A stretch of 64,000 nucleotides of DNA from Qingrenia yutianensis (GCF_014385105.1 NZ_JACRTE010000002.1:124001-188000), one strand, 5' to 3'; counted from the stretch's first letter, positions 7,914 to 17,123 are shown. Notes: a model not told the origin generated them from the sequence alone. Translations and numbers: made by a program.

Positions 7914-9452
7914 ATGACACAAACGGTAGCGGCAGTTTTATTGGCAATTTTCGTGGTTTTTATGGCGGCGATAGGCATTTACACGTCCAAACGCTCGCGC
8001 ACTATGGAGGGATTTTTGCTCGGAGGCAGAAATATCGGTCCGTGGATCAGTGCATTTGCGTACGGAACGTCGTATTTTTCGGCGGTAATTTTTATCGGCT
8101 ACGCAGGCAAAACAGGCTGGACGGTAGGCATTGCAGGAATTTGGATAGGCATTTTCAACGCGCTTGTGGGCTGCCTTTTGGCGTGGTTTTTGCTCGCAAA
8201 AAGAACGCGTCTTATGTCGCACCATTTGAAAGCGTCCACAATGCCCGAATTTTTTGCGGGACGCTATAATTCAAAAGCTATGAAAATTTACGCGGCGATA
8301 ATTATATTTGTTTTTCTCGTGCCGTACAGTGCGTCGGTTTACAAAGGCTTGGGATATATGTTTTCGCAGATTTTCCCGATTTTCGGTGAAAACGGAAACA
8401 CCGTATGTATGCTTATAATCGCGGTTTTGACGGCGGTTTACCTTGTTTTGGGAGGATACGTTGCGGCGGTTGTAACCGACTTTGTTCAGGGAATTATAAT
8501 GCTTGTCGGCGTGGTTGTTATGTTGGCAATCGTCATCAAAAACCCGATTGTCGGCGGATTTAGCGAAGGTATGAGAAGGCTTTCGGAAATCGTTCCCGAG
8601 GGCAAAAGTCTTGTTTCGCTCACGGGCGGAAATATGCTTTCGTTTCTTTCTATGAACGTAATTCTCACAAGTGTGGGAACCTGGGGACTTCCTCAAATGA
8701 TACATAAATATTACGCTATAAACGACGAAAAAGATATTCCCAAAGCGGCAGTGGTTTCTACCGTTTTCGCGCTTGTAATCGGCATCGGCGCGTACCTTAC
8801 GGGAACATTCGGACGTCTTTATTTAAACAACACCCTCCCCGACGGAGGAAATTACGACGCGGTTGTGCCGACAATGCTTGTCACGGCGCTTTCGGGAAAT
8901 ATTTTCACAAACATAGTTCTCGGACTCATTCTTCTTTTGGTGCTTTCAGCGTCAATGTCCACCCTTTCGTCAGTGGTGCTTACGTCAAGCTCGGCGATAG
9001 TTGTAGACCTTTTGCCGGCGGTAAAACGAAACGTTAACCAAAAACATCAGATGATTTTAATGCGAAGCATCTGCTTTGTGTTTATAGCGGTTTCGTTTGT
9101 AATCGCGTCAATGAAAATCGCGTTTATTATGCAGCTTATGTCGTTCTCGTGGGGACTTGTTGCAGGCTGTTTTATCGGGCCTTACATCTGGGGACTTTAC
9201 AGCAAAAAAATTACAAAATGCGGTGCGTGGGCAGGACTTTTATCCGGTCTTTTGACGGTTGCCGGCGTGAGCATTTTCAAAATGTCGTCGCTCGGAATTA
9301 AAGAAGGATTTGCAGCCGCGGCGGCAATCAGCCAGGACCTGGGCGTTATTGCAATGGCGATTTCGTTTGTTGTGACACCGCTTGTGAGCGTGTTTACGAA
9401 AAAAATCGACGCAAGCTACATTGACGGCGTATTTTCGTGCATTAAAAAATAG
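7914..9452 (+). CDS. Sodium:solute symporter (SSS family)
   Basis: A 512-residue integral membrane protein with about 13 hydrophobic helices, consistent with the SSS/SLC5 fold. Early sequence shows FLLGGRNIGPW and a GTSYFSAVIFIGYAGK stretch typical of the family's first helices, which contribute to sodium and substrate sites. The ATG at 7914 is chosen because GGAGGT lies 7 nt upstream; an upstream in-frame GTG at 7893 has no such site. The substrate is unknown; being divergent from uxaC, a hexuronate or related sugar acid is a reasonable inference. Proline or pantothenate-type substrates are alternatives in the same family. Confidence 0.85.
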   Translation: MTQTVAAVLLAIFVVFMAAIGIYTSKRSRTMEGFLLGGRNIGPWISAFAYGTSYFSAVIFIGYAGKTGWTVGIAGIWIGIFNALVGCLLAWFLLAKRTRLMSHHLKASTMPEFFAGRYNSKAMKIYAAIIIFVFLVPYSASVYKGLGYMFSQIFPIFGENGNTVCMLIIAVLTAVYLVLGGYVAAVVTDFVQGIIMLVGVVVMLAIVIKNPIVGGFSEGMRRLSEIVPEGKSLVSLTGGNMLSFLSMNVILTSVGTWGLPQMIHKYYAINDEKDIPKAAVVSTVFALVIGIGAYLTGTFGRLYLNNTLPDGGNYDAVVPTMLVTALSGNIFTNIVLGLILLLVLSASMSTLSSVVLTSSSAIVVDLLPAVKRNVNQKHQMILMRSICFVFIAVSFVIASMKIAFIMQLMSFSWGLVAGCFIGPYIWGLYSKKITKCGAWAGLLSGLLTVAGVSIFKMSSLGIKEGFAAAAAISQDLGVIAMAISFVVTPLVSVFTKKIDASYIDGVFSCIKK

Positions 9453-9502
9453 TTTTGGCATAAAATTCTGACATAAATAAAATTCTTAAACGGAGGCGCA
9501 AA

Positions 9503-10060
9503 ATGCCGAGAGATACAAAAACGGAAATCAAAAAGGCTTTTTTAAATTTGCTCGGCACTACCCTTTTTGACAACATAACGGTTAAGGACATTGCCGACGA
9601 ATGCGGAATAAACCGCAACACGTTTTATTATAATTTTGAGGATATTTATGCGCTCACCGAGGAAATTCTGCAAGAGGAAACAGAGAAAATCGTGACTGCG
9701 CACAAAACGCACCGAACCTGGAACGAAGGCCTTTCGGACGCGTCGAAGTTTGCAAAAGAAAACAGGCGCGCGATACTAAATCTGCACAAATCGTCAAAGT
9801 CGTTTTATCTTGTAAAATACTTTAAAAAAATTATTTACAATGTTGTAATTGAATTTGTGAACTTGCAGGCAGAAGATTTGAACATTTCGGAAAACGACAA
9901 AAATTTTATTGCGGGATTTTACACCTGCGCGCTTATGGGCCTTTTGTCGGAATGGCTTGACAACGATATGAAAGGCGATTTTGAACCCATCATCGAAAAG
10001 ACGGGAATTTTGTTTGACAACAGCATTGCCGACGCGCTCAAAACGCTTGCGGAAAAATAG
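9503..10060 (+). CDS. TetR/AcrR-family transcriptional regulator
   Basis: A 185-residue one-component regulator. The helix-turn-helix is at about residues 25-50 (ITVKDIADECGINRNTFYYNF), where FYYNF is the signature of the TetR recognition helix. The remainder is helical, with a hydrophobic ligand or dimer region. GGAGG precedes the ATG by 8 nt. A possible promoter is TTGGCA (9455-9460), 17 bp, TAAAAT (9478-9483). It sits 117 nt upstream of an MMPL-type permease, and TetR proteins commonly repress adjacent transport genes, so that operon is its probable target. Confidence 0.88.
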   Translation: MPRDTKTEIKKAFLNLLGTTLFDNITVKDIADECGINRNTFYYNFEDIYALTEEILQEETEKIVTAHKTHRTWNEGLSDASKFAKENRRAILNLHKSSKSFYLVKYFKKIIYNVVIEFVNLQAEDLNISENDKNFIAGFYTCALMGLLSEWLDNDMKGDFEPIIEKTGILFDNSIADALKTLAEK

Positions 10061-10066
10061 TTTTAT

Positions 10067-10102
10067 GGCTTTATGTGCTTTTTTGTGCATAAAGCCTTTT
10101 TT
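10067..10102 (+). terminator. Terminator after the TetR gene
   Basis: GGCTTTATG (10067-10075) pairs with CATAAAGCC (10088-10096), followed by six T. It separates the regulator from the permease transcript. Confidence 0.85.
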
Positions 10103-10107
10103 GTCTG

Positions 10108-10143
10108 TTGATTTTTTTGAAAAAATGTAATATAATATTATAT
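10108..10143 (+). promoter_or_regulatory. Promoter of the MMPL operon with palindromic -10 region
   Basis: TTGATT (10108-10113), 17 bp, TATAAT (10131-10136). The -10 box lies inside a perfect 14-bp palindrome ATATAATATTATAT (10130-10143), a possible TetR operator, although AT-rich palindromes arise easily by chance. Confidence 0.6.
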
Positions 10144-10177
10144 CATTTTTAGTATTTTTATGAAAGGCATTGAAGAT

Positions 10178-12640
10178 ATGAAAAAAGGAACCGGCGAAAA
10201 AACTTTTATGGAAAAGGCAGCGTCGCTGATTGTTGACAAACGCAACATTGTGATGCTTATATATGCAATCGCGGTTGTTTTCTCACTTTTCTCCAAAAAC
10301 TGGGTAAAGGTGTGCAACGACATTACCGAATACCTCCCGTCCGACACCGAAACACGGCAGGGACTCTCGCTTATGGAGGATGAATTCGTAACGTTTTCAA
10401 CCTCGCGTGTTATGGTTGCAAACATTACATACGACAAAGCGGACGCCCTCTGTGAGAAAATTAAAGACATAAAATATGTGGATATGGTGGATTTTGACGA
10501 CACCGAAGACCACTACAAGGACGGCTGTGCGCTTTTTGACATCACGCTCGGCAGCGAGGACGGAAGCGAGGACACAAAAAAAGGTTATGCGGAAATAAGA
10601 AAAGTTCTTGACGGCTACGACACGTTTATTTCCGAAAGCGACTTTGACAACTCAAAATCGCTCAACGACGAAATGTCGGTCGTTATCGCGATTGTCGCGG
10701 TTATCGTTGTCGCTGTACTTCTTCTCACGTCGCAGACTTATATGGAAATTCCCGTGCTTTTGATTACTTTCATTGTGGGAATTATACTAAACAAAGGCAC
10801 AAACTTTATTTTCGGCGAAATCTCGTTTGTATCAAATTCGGTTACCGCCGTACTTCAGCTTGCGCTTTCGCTCGACTACGCGATTATTCTTATTCACCAT
10901 TACAGCGAGGAGCGCGAAAGATGCGATCAGCACGACGCGGTTGTGCGCTCGCTTGCAAAATCAATTCCCGAAATAGCGTCAAGCTCGCTCACCACCGTAT
11001 CGGGACTTGCGGCGCTTATGTTTATGCAATTTAAAATCGGCTTTGATATGGGTATGTGCCTTATAAAATCCATTATTTACAGCCTTGTCTGCGTGTTCAC
11101 GCTTATGCCGTGCCTGCTTATGCTTCTGGGCAAATACATCGACAAAACGCACCACAAAAGCCTTTTGCCCGATATTTCCTGGCTCGGCAGTGTGGTATAC
11201 AAATTAAGAATTATCATTCCGCCGATTTTTATCGGCATAATCATAGCCGGATATTTCGTATCGTCAAACTGCTCGTATACATATAATGAAAATTCGTCCA
11301 AAACGATACGCAAAAACGAAACGCAGATTGCAAAAGAAACGATAGAAGACTATTTCGGTGCAAAAAATCTGGCGGCGCTTGTCATTCCGGCAGGCGACTA
11401 TGCGAAAGAAAAACAGCTTATCGCGGAACTTGAAACCCACCCCGAGGTTGACTCGATAAAGTCGCTTTCCAGCATTGAGGCAAAAGACGGATATGTTCTC
11501 ACCGACTCGCTCACACCAAGGCAGTTTGCCGAGCTTATGGATATGGACATTGACACCGTTAAGCTTTTATACACAATGTATGCCGCCGACAAGGAGGAAT
11601 ACAGCAAGCTTTTATCAAATATGAACGATTTCGGCGTGCCGATAATTGATATGTTCACATTTGTTTACGACCTTAAAACAGACGGATATGTGCATTTTGA
11701 CGACGAATTAAACGACGATTTGGACGATTTGCACATTCAGCTTGAAACGGCGAAAAAACAGCTTTTGGGCGATAATTACACACGTATGCTGGTATATCTT
11801 GATCTGCCCGTCGAAAGCGAAGAAACCTTTGCGTTTATCGACACGGTTCATAATATCACCGCAAAATATTACGACAAATATTACTTTGTGGGCGACTCCA
11901 CAAGCTGTTACGACCTTGCGTCGTCGTTTGCTACCGATAATATCGTCGTTTCGGTGCTGTCGCTTTTGTTCGTAATAATAATACTGTTCTTCACCTTCAA
12001 AAACGCAGGACTTCCCGTGCTTTTGATTATGGTAATTCAGGGCAGTGTTTGGCTCAACTTCTCGTGGTCAACAGTTTCAAAGGCGAACATCTTCTTCTTG
12101 AGCTACCTAATTGTAAGCTCAATTCAGATGGGCGCAAATATCGACTACGCGATTGTAATTTCCAGCCGTTATATGGAGCTTCGCGGAGATATGGACATCA
12201 AAAAAGCTATGAAAAAGTCGCTCAACTTTGCTTTTCCGACAGTGCTTACCTCGGGCAGTATTCTTGCGGCGGCAGGATTTTTGATAAGTATGTTATCAAG
12301 CGAACCTGCCATAGTTTCAATCGGTCAGACGCTCTGCAGAGGAACACTTATATCAATGTTCCTTGTTATGTGCGTACTTCCCGAAATTCTTCTTCTCGGC
12401 GACACAATTCTGGAAAAATCGGGCGTTAACATTAAAAAACCCGACATTGTGCGCAAGGAAACGGGCAGATTTTTGGTTAACGGCCGTGTACGCGGTTATG
12501 TGAACGCCTTTGTTGACGCCGACATTCACGGTTTTGTCCGCGGAGATATGGAGGCTATGGTCAACATCGACAATATTGAAAAGGAGGATACGGCAGATGA
12601 AAACAATGAAAAATATGACGAAAATAATGACGATCAATAA
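10178..12640 (+). CDS. MMPL/RND-type membrane transporter
   Basis: A permease of about 820 residues with the duplicated RND layout: one helix, a large extracytoplasmic loop, then five helices, repeated. The conserved aspartates are in LALSLDYAIIL (about residue 235) and GANIDYAIVIS (about residue 655), the positions that carry protons in the family. The second extracytoplasmic loop spans roughly 365-585. Relatives export lipids or hydrophobic compounds. The C-terminal tail after the last helix is about 75 residues, polar and acidic. ATG 10178 is preferred to ATG 10160 because GAAAGG precedes it. Its last 44 nt overlap the next gene, so the two products are translationally coupled. Confidence 0.88.
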   Translation: MKKGTGEKTFMEKAASLIVDKRNIVMLIYAIAVVFSLFSKNWVKVCNDITEYLPSDTETRQGLSLMEDEFVTFSTSRVMVANITYDKADALCEKIKDIKYVDMVDFDDTEDHYKDGCALFDITLGSEDGSEDTKKGYAEIRKVLDGYDTFISESDFDNSKSLNDEMSVVIAIVAVIVVAVLLLTSQTYMEIPVLLITFIVGIILNKGTNFIFGEISFVSNSVTAVLQLALSLDYAIILIHHYSEERERCDQHDAVVRSLAKSIPEIASSSLTTVSGLAALMFMQFKIGFDMGMCLIKSIIYSLVCVFTLMPCLLMLLGKYIDKTHHKSLLPDISWLGSVVYKLRIIIPPIFIGIIIAGYFVSSNCSYTYNENSSKTIRKNETQIAKETIEDYFGAKNLAALVIPAGDYAKEKQLIAELETHPEVDSIKSLSSIEAKDGYVLTDSLTPRQFAELMDMDIDTVKLLYTMYAADKEEYSKLLSNMNDFGVPIIDMFTFVYDLKTDGYVHFDDELNDDLDDLHIQLETAKKQLLGDNYTRMLVYLDLPVESEETFAFIDTVHNITAKYYDKYYFVGDSTSCYDLASSFATDNIVVSVLSLLFVIIILFFTFKNAGLPVLLIMVIQGSVWLNFSWSTVSKANIFFLSYLIVSSIQMGANIDYAIVISSRYMELRGDMDIKKAMKKSLNFAFPTVLTSGSILAAAGFLISMLSSEPAIVSIGQTLCRGTLISMFLVMCVLPEILLLGDTILEKSGVNIKKPDIVRKETGRFLVNGRVRGYVNAFVDADIHGFVRGDMEAMVNIDNIEKEDTADENNEKYDENNDDQ

Positions 12641-15600
12641 ACACATCTCGCTCGTTCTCGCTGTAATAATGCTCCTTTCTGTTTTTGCACCGCTTATGTC
12701 ATCTTTTGCAGACAGCTCCGATATTGTCATCAAAAACGAAAAAGACTATCTTAACCTTGTAAAAAAATGCAAAACCGACACGTGGTCTAAAGGCAAAACC
12801 GTAACGCTTGCAAACGACATAGACCTGTCGAAAACAGACTTCTCCCCCATTCCCATCTTCGGCGGTCATTTTGACGGCAAGGGCTACACAATATCGGGAA
12901 TAAAAATAAACAAAAAAGGCTCTGCAACAGGACTTTTCAGGTATATTCAATCGGGTGCAACGGTGGAAAACTTAAACGTTTCGGGAGATATCACCCCCGA
13001 CGGAACGCAGAAAAACATCGGCGGTATCGTCGGAAGTTTGAGCGGTACGCTTAAAAACTGCACATTCACAGGCAGCATAAAGGCAAAAACAAACGTCGGC
13101 GGTATTGCAGGATATGTCACCGACTCGGGTGTTATTGACGGATGCACATTTTCCGGAAGTGTTATCGCAACAAGCTACACAGGCGGTATTGCCGGTCAGA
13201 ATTTCGGCACAATATCAAACTGTGAAAACAAAGGAGGCATAAACACCAAAAACACCGAGGAATCGAAAACCATTCAGGACGTTGATATTGACATTACAAA
13301 TCTGCGCTCCACCGAAAATTTTGAGGCGGCAACCGATACAGGCGGTATTGCCGGCTATTCAAAGGGAAAAATTTCCGACTGCACAAACCGCGGAAACGTT
13401 GGATACAAGTCTGTCGGCTACAACACGGGCGGTATCTGCGGACGTCAGGCAGGATATCTTAACAACTGCACAAACTACGGCACAATAAACGGCAGAAAAG
13501 ACATCGGCGGAATTGTCGGTCAGGCTGAACCGTATATCATTCTTGAATACGCGCGCGACGTGCTCGAACAAGCCAATGACGTTTTCGGACGTATTCAGGA
13601 CATTGCCGATGACAACTCGCTTTTGTCCGGCACTGCTCTCGGCGACAGCTTTGACTCTTTAAACGATACCCTTTCGCGCATAAATTCGTCTGCCGGTGTT
13701 TTGTCGGACGATATGTCAACATATGCCGACAAAATTTCAGACAGCGCAAATGAAATTTCCGACCGCTTAAACACTGCAGTTGAGGACGCAAAAGGCGCGC
13801 TGGACGATGCCGGAAAGGGCTGTGACGCTCTTTCGCTCGGTATGAAATCTATGGAGAAAAGCGCCGAACAGCTTAAAAATATTGTGGACGATTTGCGCGA
13901 TGCATACCATCTTGCAAACAAGTCGGACGGTCACCTTGACGACGCGATGTATTACCTTGAACGCACGTCAATCCGCACATCTATGGCGATTGAAGATTTA
14001 TCCGACGCGCTCAAAAAACTCGAACGCGGTTCAAAGAAACTGCAAACGGCGTCAAAATCGCTCCGTCTTGCATTTCAGCAGCGCGACCAGGCAATTAAAA
14101 ATTTAAAGGATATGTGGGACGCAATCGGCGATATTCAAACGGGAATTTCGGAAGGCAGTGCGTCGATTACCGAAATTGCAAAAATTTTAAAAGACCTTGT
14201 TGACAAAGGATACATCAAGGCGGACACTACCGAGCTTAACAAAAATCTTCTGGCGCTCGCAAAGGCATACAAAAATATTGCAATCGCTCTCGGCGACGTC
14301 CGCGACGGTGTTTTGATGATGGCGGAGGATTTTGATATGTATACCGTTGCGTCTGCATTCAAAACATTTGCCGAGGCGTTCGACAATCTCACCGAGGCGA
14401 TCCACTATTTTCGTCTTGCGCGGGACGATTTTGACGACGCGATAGACAAGCTGGACGACGTTTCGGACAGTGCAAAAATCGCGGCAGACACACTCAAAGA
14501 GGGACTTTCGCACATAGCGGACTCGACGGATTATCTTTCGTCAAGCGTTAAAAAGCTTGCCGATATAGCGGACGATTTCACAAAAAAAGGCGCGGTTAAA
14601 ATGCCCGTTGCGTCCGAGATTTTCGGCAATGATTTTGACAATCTTCTGGACGAAATGAAAAATATGCAAAATGATTTTACAAATATAAAAAATGTTTTGT
14701 CGGGCAAAAAAGACATTCTTTCGGATAAAATCGACGCCTTGAACGACGAAATCCGCCAGCTCCGCAGTGTGCTTACAAAATCGTATGACGACAACATTAA
14801 GGCGGATGACGACGGATTTGTTGAAGATGTTTCCGATATTGACATTTTAAGCACAACACAGGGACGAATTGAAGGTTCGCGCAACCGAGGCGAGGTGTAC
14901 GGCGATATTTCGGTAGGCGGTGTTGTCGGCTCAATGGCGGTTGAATACGACTTTGATCCCGAGGACGACGTTAAGGACAGAGGCACAAAATCGCTTAAAT
15001 TCACATACAAGACCAAGTGCGTATTACGCCGATGCGTCAACGAAGGCAAGGTTAATTCGGCTAAAAACTACGCCGGCGGTATTGTAGGCAGAATGGATTT
15101 GGGCAGTGTCCTCTCCTGTGAGGGCTACGGCGCGGTTAAAGCGAACGACGGCGACTATGTCGGCGGTATCGCAGGCGCGTCCGAAACGGTTATACGAAAT
15201 TCTGCGGCAAAATGCACTGTTTCGGGCAATGATTACGTCGGCGGTGTTGCCGGAAAGGCAGATACGGTTTCGCACTGCTACACTGTTGTAACCGCCGAAG
15301 AACACGGAGAATATGCAGGCGCAATCGCAGGTGATGCCGACGATAAATCAAAGATTTCGGGCAATGTTTTTGTCGGCGGAGAGCTTGGCGGTCTTGACGA
15401 CATAAACTACACCGGCAAGGCACAGGAGGGCGAAATTTCCGACTATGTAAGCTTTGTTAAATCGAGCTTTAATACCGATACCGAGTTTAATTTGAAATTT
15501 ACGGCAGACGGAAAGCTCATCGCAACCGTACCTTTTAAATACCGCGAAGAAATCACCGCGGATAAAATTCCGTCAGTGCCCGAGAAAAAGGGTTATTACG

Positions 15601-16172
15601 GCAAATGGAGCAGTTATGACTTCACCTCGCCGGAATATGAAACGGAAATCGAAGCGGAATACTATCGGGATATTGACATTGTAGAATCGTCGCTCACGCG
15701 AGACGGCAAGGCAATTATGCTTCTTTGCGGTGCGTTTGACGACTCCGCGTCGATAAGAATTGCAAAAAACAGTCAAAATCACACCAAAATGAAAAAGGTT
15801 CTTGACTCATACACGGTAAAAATCGACGGCGACTACAACGATAAGCATACTGTCCGCTACCTGCCGTCCGAAAACATCAAAAAGGTTAAGCTGTACGCCG
15901 AATATGACGGCAAAATAAAAAAACTTAAAGCGAAAAAATTCGGCAGTTACCTTGAATTTGAGATTTCATCGGGCGATTTCACAATTTACGAAACACAGAA
16001 AAACTATATTTTGGGAATTGTGTTAAAATCACTGCTTGCGGTCATTATAGCGCTCATTATAGCTTTTATAATCAAAAACCGCAGAAAATTTAAAATGATT
16101 TTCAAAAAAATCAAACTCCCGAAATTGCCGAAACTTCCGAAAGCGGATATTAAAAAACTTCTGAAAGGCTGA
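12597..16172 (+). CDS. Large exported GLUG-repeat / coiled-coil protein with C-terminal membrane anchor
   Basis: A 1191-residue protein. Order of parts: signal peptide (about 1-40), first block of GLUG-type beta-helix repeats (about 105-310; GGIVGSLSG, GGIAGYVTD, GGIAGQNFG, GGIAGYSKG, GGICGRQAG), a long helical region (about 315-745) with heptad-like Leu/Ile/Ala spacing and many Asp, Lys and Ser, a second GLUG block (about 760-930), beta-rich segments, one transmembrane helix (about 1137-1160) and a Lys-rich tail ending in repeated KLPK. The ATG at 12597 follows AAGGAGG; the longer frame upstream is inside the permease gene. Function unknown. Coupling to the MMPL gene suggests a surface partner of that transporter. 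A terminator follows at 16228. Confidence 0.8.
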   Translation: MKTMKNMTKIMTINKHISLVLAVIMLLSVFAPLMSSFADSSDIVIKNEKDYLNLVKKCKTDTWSKGKTVTLANDIDLSKTDFSPIPIFGGHFDGKGYTISGIKINKKGSATGLFRYIQSGATVENLNVSGDITPDGTQKNIGGIVGSLSGTLKNCTFTGSIKAKTNVGGIAGYVTDSGVIDGCTFSGSVIATSYTGGIAGQNFGTISNCENKGGINTKNTEESKTIQDVDIDITNLRSTENFEAATDTGGIAGYSKGKISDCTNRGNVGYKSVGYNTGGICGRQAGYLNNCTNYGTINGRKDIGGIVGQAEPYIILEYARDVLEQANDVFGRIQDIADDNSLLSGTALGDSFDSLNDTLSRINSSAGVLSDDMSTYADKISDSANEISDRLNTAVEDAKGALDDAGKGCDALSLGMKSMEKSAEQLKNIVDDLRDAYHLANKSDGHLDDAMYYLERTSIRTSMAIEDLSDALKKLERGSKKLQTASKSLRLAFQQRDQAIKNLKDMWDAIGDIQTGISEGSASITEIAKILKDLVDKGYIKADTTELNKNLLALAKAYKNIAIALGDVRDGVLMMAEDFDMYTVASAFKTFAEAFDNLTEAIHYFRLARDDFDDAIDKLDDVSDSAKIAADTLKEGLSHIADSTDYLSSSVKKLADIADDFTKKGAVKMPVASEIFGNDFDNLLDEMKNMQNDFTNIKNVLSGKKDILSDKIDALNDEIRQLRSVLTKSYDDNIKADDDGFVEDVSDIDILSTTQGRIEGSRNRGEVYGDISVGGVVGSMAVEYDFDPEDDVKDRGTKSLKFTYKTKCVLRRCVNEGKVNSAKNYAGGIVGRMDLGSVLSCEGYGAVKANDGDYVGGIAGASETVIRNSAAKCTVSGNDYVGGVAGKADTVSHCYTVVTAEEHGEYAGAIAGDADDKSKISGNVFVGGELGGLDDINYTGKAQEGEISDYVSFVKSSFNTDTEFNLKFTADGKLIATVPFKYREEITADKIPSVPEKKGYYGKWSSYDFTSPEYETEIEAEYYRDIDIVESSLTRDGKAIMLLCGAFDDSASIRIAKNSQNHTKMKKVLDSYTVKIDGDYNDKHTVRYLPSENIKKVKLYAEYDGKIKKLKAKKFGSYLEFEISSGDFTIYETQKNYILGIVLKSLLAVIIALIIAFIIKNRRKFKMIFKKIKLPKLPKLPKADIKKLLKG

Positions 16173-16227
16173 TGTAATTTTTAGTTTATATCAGGTAATC
16201 GGACGTTAAAATTTAAAGATATAGAAG

Positions 16228-16261
16228 CAACCGCCGCTGTCCTCAAACGGCGGTTGTTTTT
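16228..16261 (+). terminator. Terminator of the MMPL/GLUG operon
   Basis: CAACCGCCG (16228-16236) pairs with CGGCGGTTG (16248-16256), followed by five T. Confidence 0.9.
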
Positions 16262-16295
16262 GTTTGTTAAGGCGGAAAGTTTTAGGTAAAAATTC

Positions 16296-16325
16296 TTGAC
16301 AACAACAGTTATTGTGTGGTAAAAT
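16296..16325 (+). promoter_or_regulatory. Promoter reading toward tRNA-Leu
   Basis: TTGACA (16296-16301), 18 bp, TAAAAT (16320-16325). The next features downstream are a structured, non-coding-looking segment and tRNA-Leu, so this probably starts a stable-RNA transcript. Confidence 0.75.
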
Positions 16326-16332
16326 ACAATAG

Positions 16333-16530
16333 TTGAGCGTTGGCGTACAAACGCCGGTACTCAAAATGTTTTTTGCGCCCGCGGCGGAATTGGCAGACGC
16401 GACAGACTTTGTTTCCGCCACCTCGGTGAATTTATTGTTGATTACGGGTTTCCCGTTTTCATATATGAGGATTAAGCTTTTCTGCTCCTCCTCGGTATAC
16501 CTCTGCCGTGTAAAAATCAAGAGGTAAAAT
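16333..16530 (+). ncRNA. Candidate structured RNA with a tRNA-Leu-like 5' segment
   Basis: This segment between promoter and tRNA-Leu has several foldbacks: GGCGT-ACAA-ACGCC near 16343, GGCGGAA (16383-16389) with TTCCGCC (16413-16419), ACGGG-TTT-CCCGT near 16443, and GAGGA...TCCTC near 16467-16490. Bases 16383-16401 (GGCGGAATTGGCAGACGCG) are identical to 16546-16564 in the D-arm region of the genuine tRNA-Leu, and 16377-16382 resembles an acceptor strand, but no matching 3' half follows. It may be a processed leader, a tRNA-derived remnant or an independent ncRNA. A 104-codon frame on the opposite strand starts with TTG and lacks a clear ribosome binding site. Confidence 0.4.
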
Positions 16531-16537
16531 TTAATAT

Positions 16538-16621
16538 GCGGATGTGGCGGAATTGGCAGACGCGCTAGACTTAGGATCTAGTGATTTTATCGTGGGGGTT
16601 CAAGTCCCTTCATCCGCACCA
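16538..16621 (+). tRNA. tRNA-Leu (anticodon UAG)
   Basis: Acceptor strands GCGGATG and CATCCGC pair fully, the 3' CCA is encoded, and GGTTCAAGTCC gives the T arm. The anticodon stem CTAGA/TCTAG encloses the loop CTTAGGA, giving UAG. A long variable arm (TGATTTTATCG) is present, as expected for a class II leucine tRNA. Confidence 0.95.
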
Positions 16622-16629
16622 AACAGTAC

Positions 16630-16671
16630 AAATCCGAACCTTGTACCGGTTGGTAATGGGTTCGGATTTTT
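16630..16671 (+). terminator. Terminator of the tRNA-Leu transcript
   Basis: AAATCCGAACC (16630-16640) pairs with GGTTCGGATTT (16659-16669), followed by T residues. The IS110 remnant begins immediately after it. Confidence 0.85.
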
Positions 16672-17123
16672 GATTTATTGAGACTATCCCTGTTTATACG
16701 CATTCTGTTTTCGTTCATAATACGAAGTTCAGCATATATATCTTCCGGAATGTACGGTATTAAATATCTGCCCTCTATTACCAGCTTGGCAATCACTTTT
16801 GGATCTTTTCTGTCGTTCTTGCTCGGATGATTGTCATCAAGCTCCTTTGTGCGTTTGACATGCATGGGATTGACAAACACAAATTTGATATCGTGTTCTT
16901 TCAAGTATTCAGCAAGCGTGAACCAATAATGTCCCGTAGGCTCAGCGCCTATGATAATGTTATCCTTTTGATTGGTCTTACAAATTTCAGTCAGCCATTC
17001 TGAAAAGTTTTCAAATCCATAACTTGTACTTTCAAATTTGAATACTTTTGAAAGCTCCAAACCACGCCAATCAAATGCACGGGCATAGTGCGTTTCGCTC
17101 GAAAAATCAATTCCTATAACCAA
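16672..17123 (-). pseudogene. IS110-family transposase, N-terminal fragment
   Basis: About 147 residues of the RuvC-like DEDD domain of an IS110-type recombinase are recognisable: VIGIDFSSE (first Asp), IIGAEPTGHYW (Glu) and KNDRKDPKVIAKLV (the paired Asp). The normal protein is around 400 residues; the C-terminal Transposase_20 domain with the catalytic Ser is missing. The open frame continues to 16587, but its last ~30 codons are the antisense of the tRNA-Leu terminator and tRNA, so they are not part of the transposase. The start is TTG at 17123 or a nearby non-ATG codon. Catalytically dead on its own. Confidence 0.85.

Noticed and set aside
12510..12596. N-terminal extension of the GLUG protein
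   Set aside because: It lies within the permease gene, would precede a good signal peptide, and ATG 12597 has a strong AAGGAGG.
16206..16520. 104-codon frame on the minus strand across the segment upstream of tRNA-Leu
   Set aside because: Begins with TTG without a clear ribosome binding site, lies antisense to a promoter-led, foldback-rich segment containing tRNA-Leu-like sequence, and its end covers the terminator of the GLUG gene.
16587..16671. C-terminal extension of the IS110 reading frame
   Set aside because: These codons are the antisense of the tRNA-Leu terminator and tRNA 3' half; the transposase homology ends before them.
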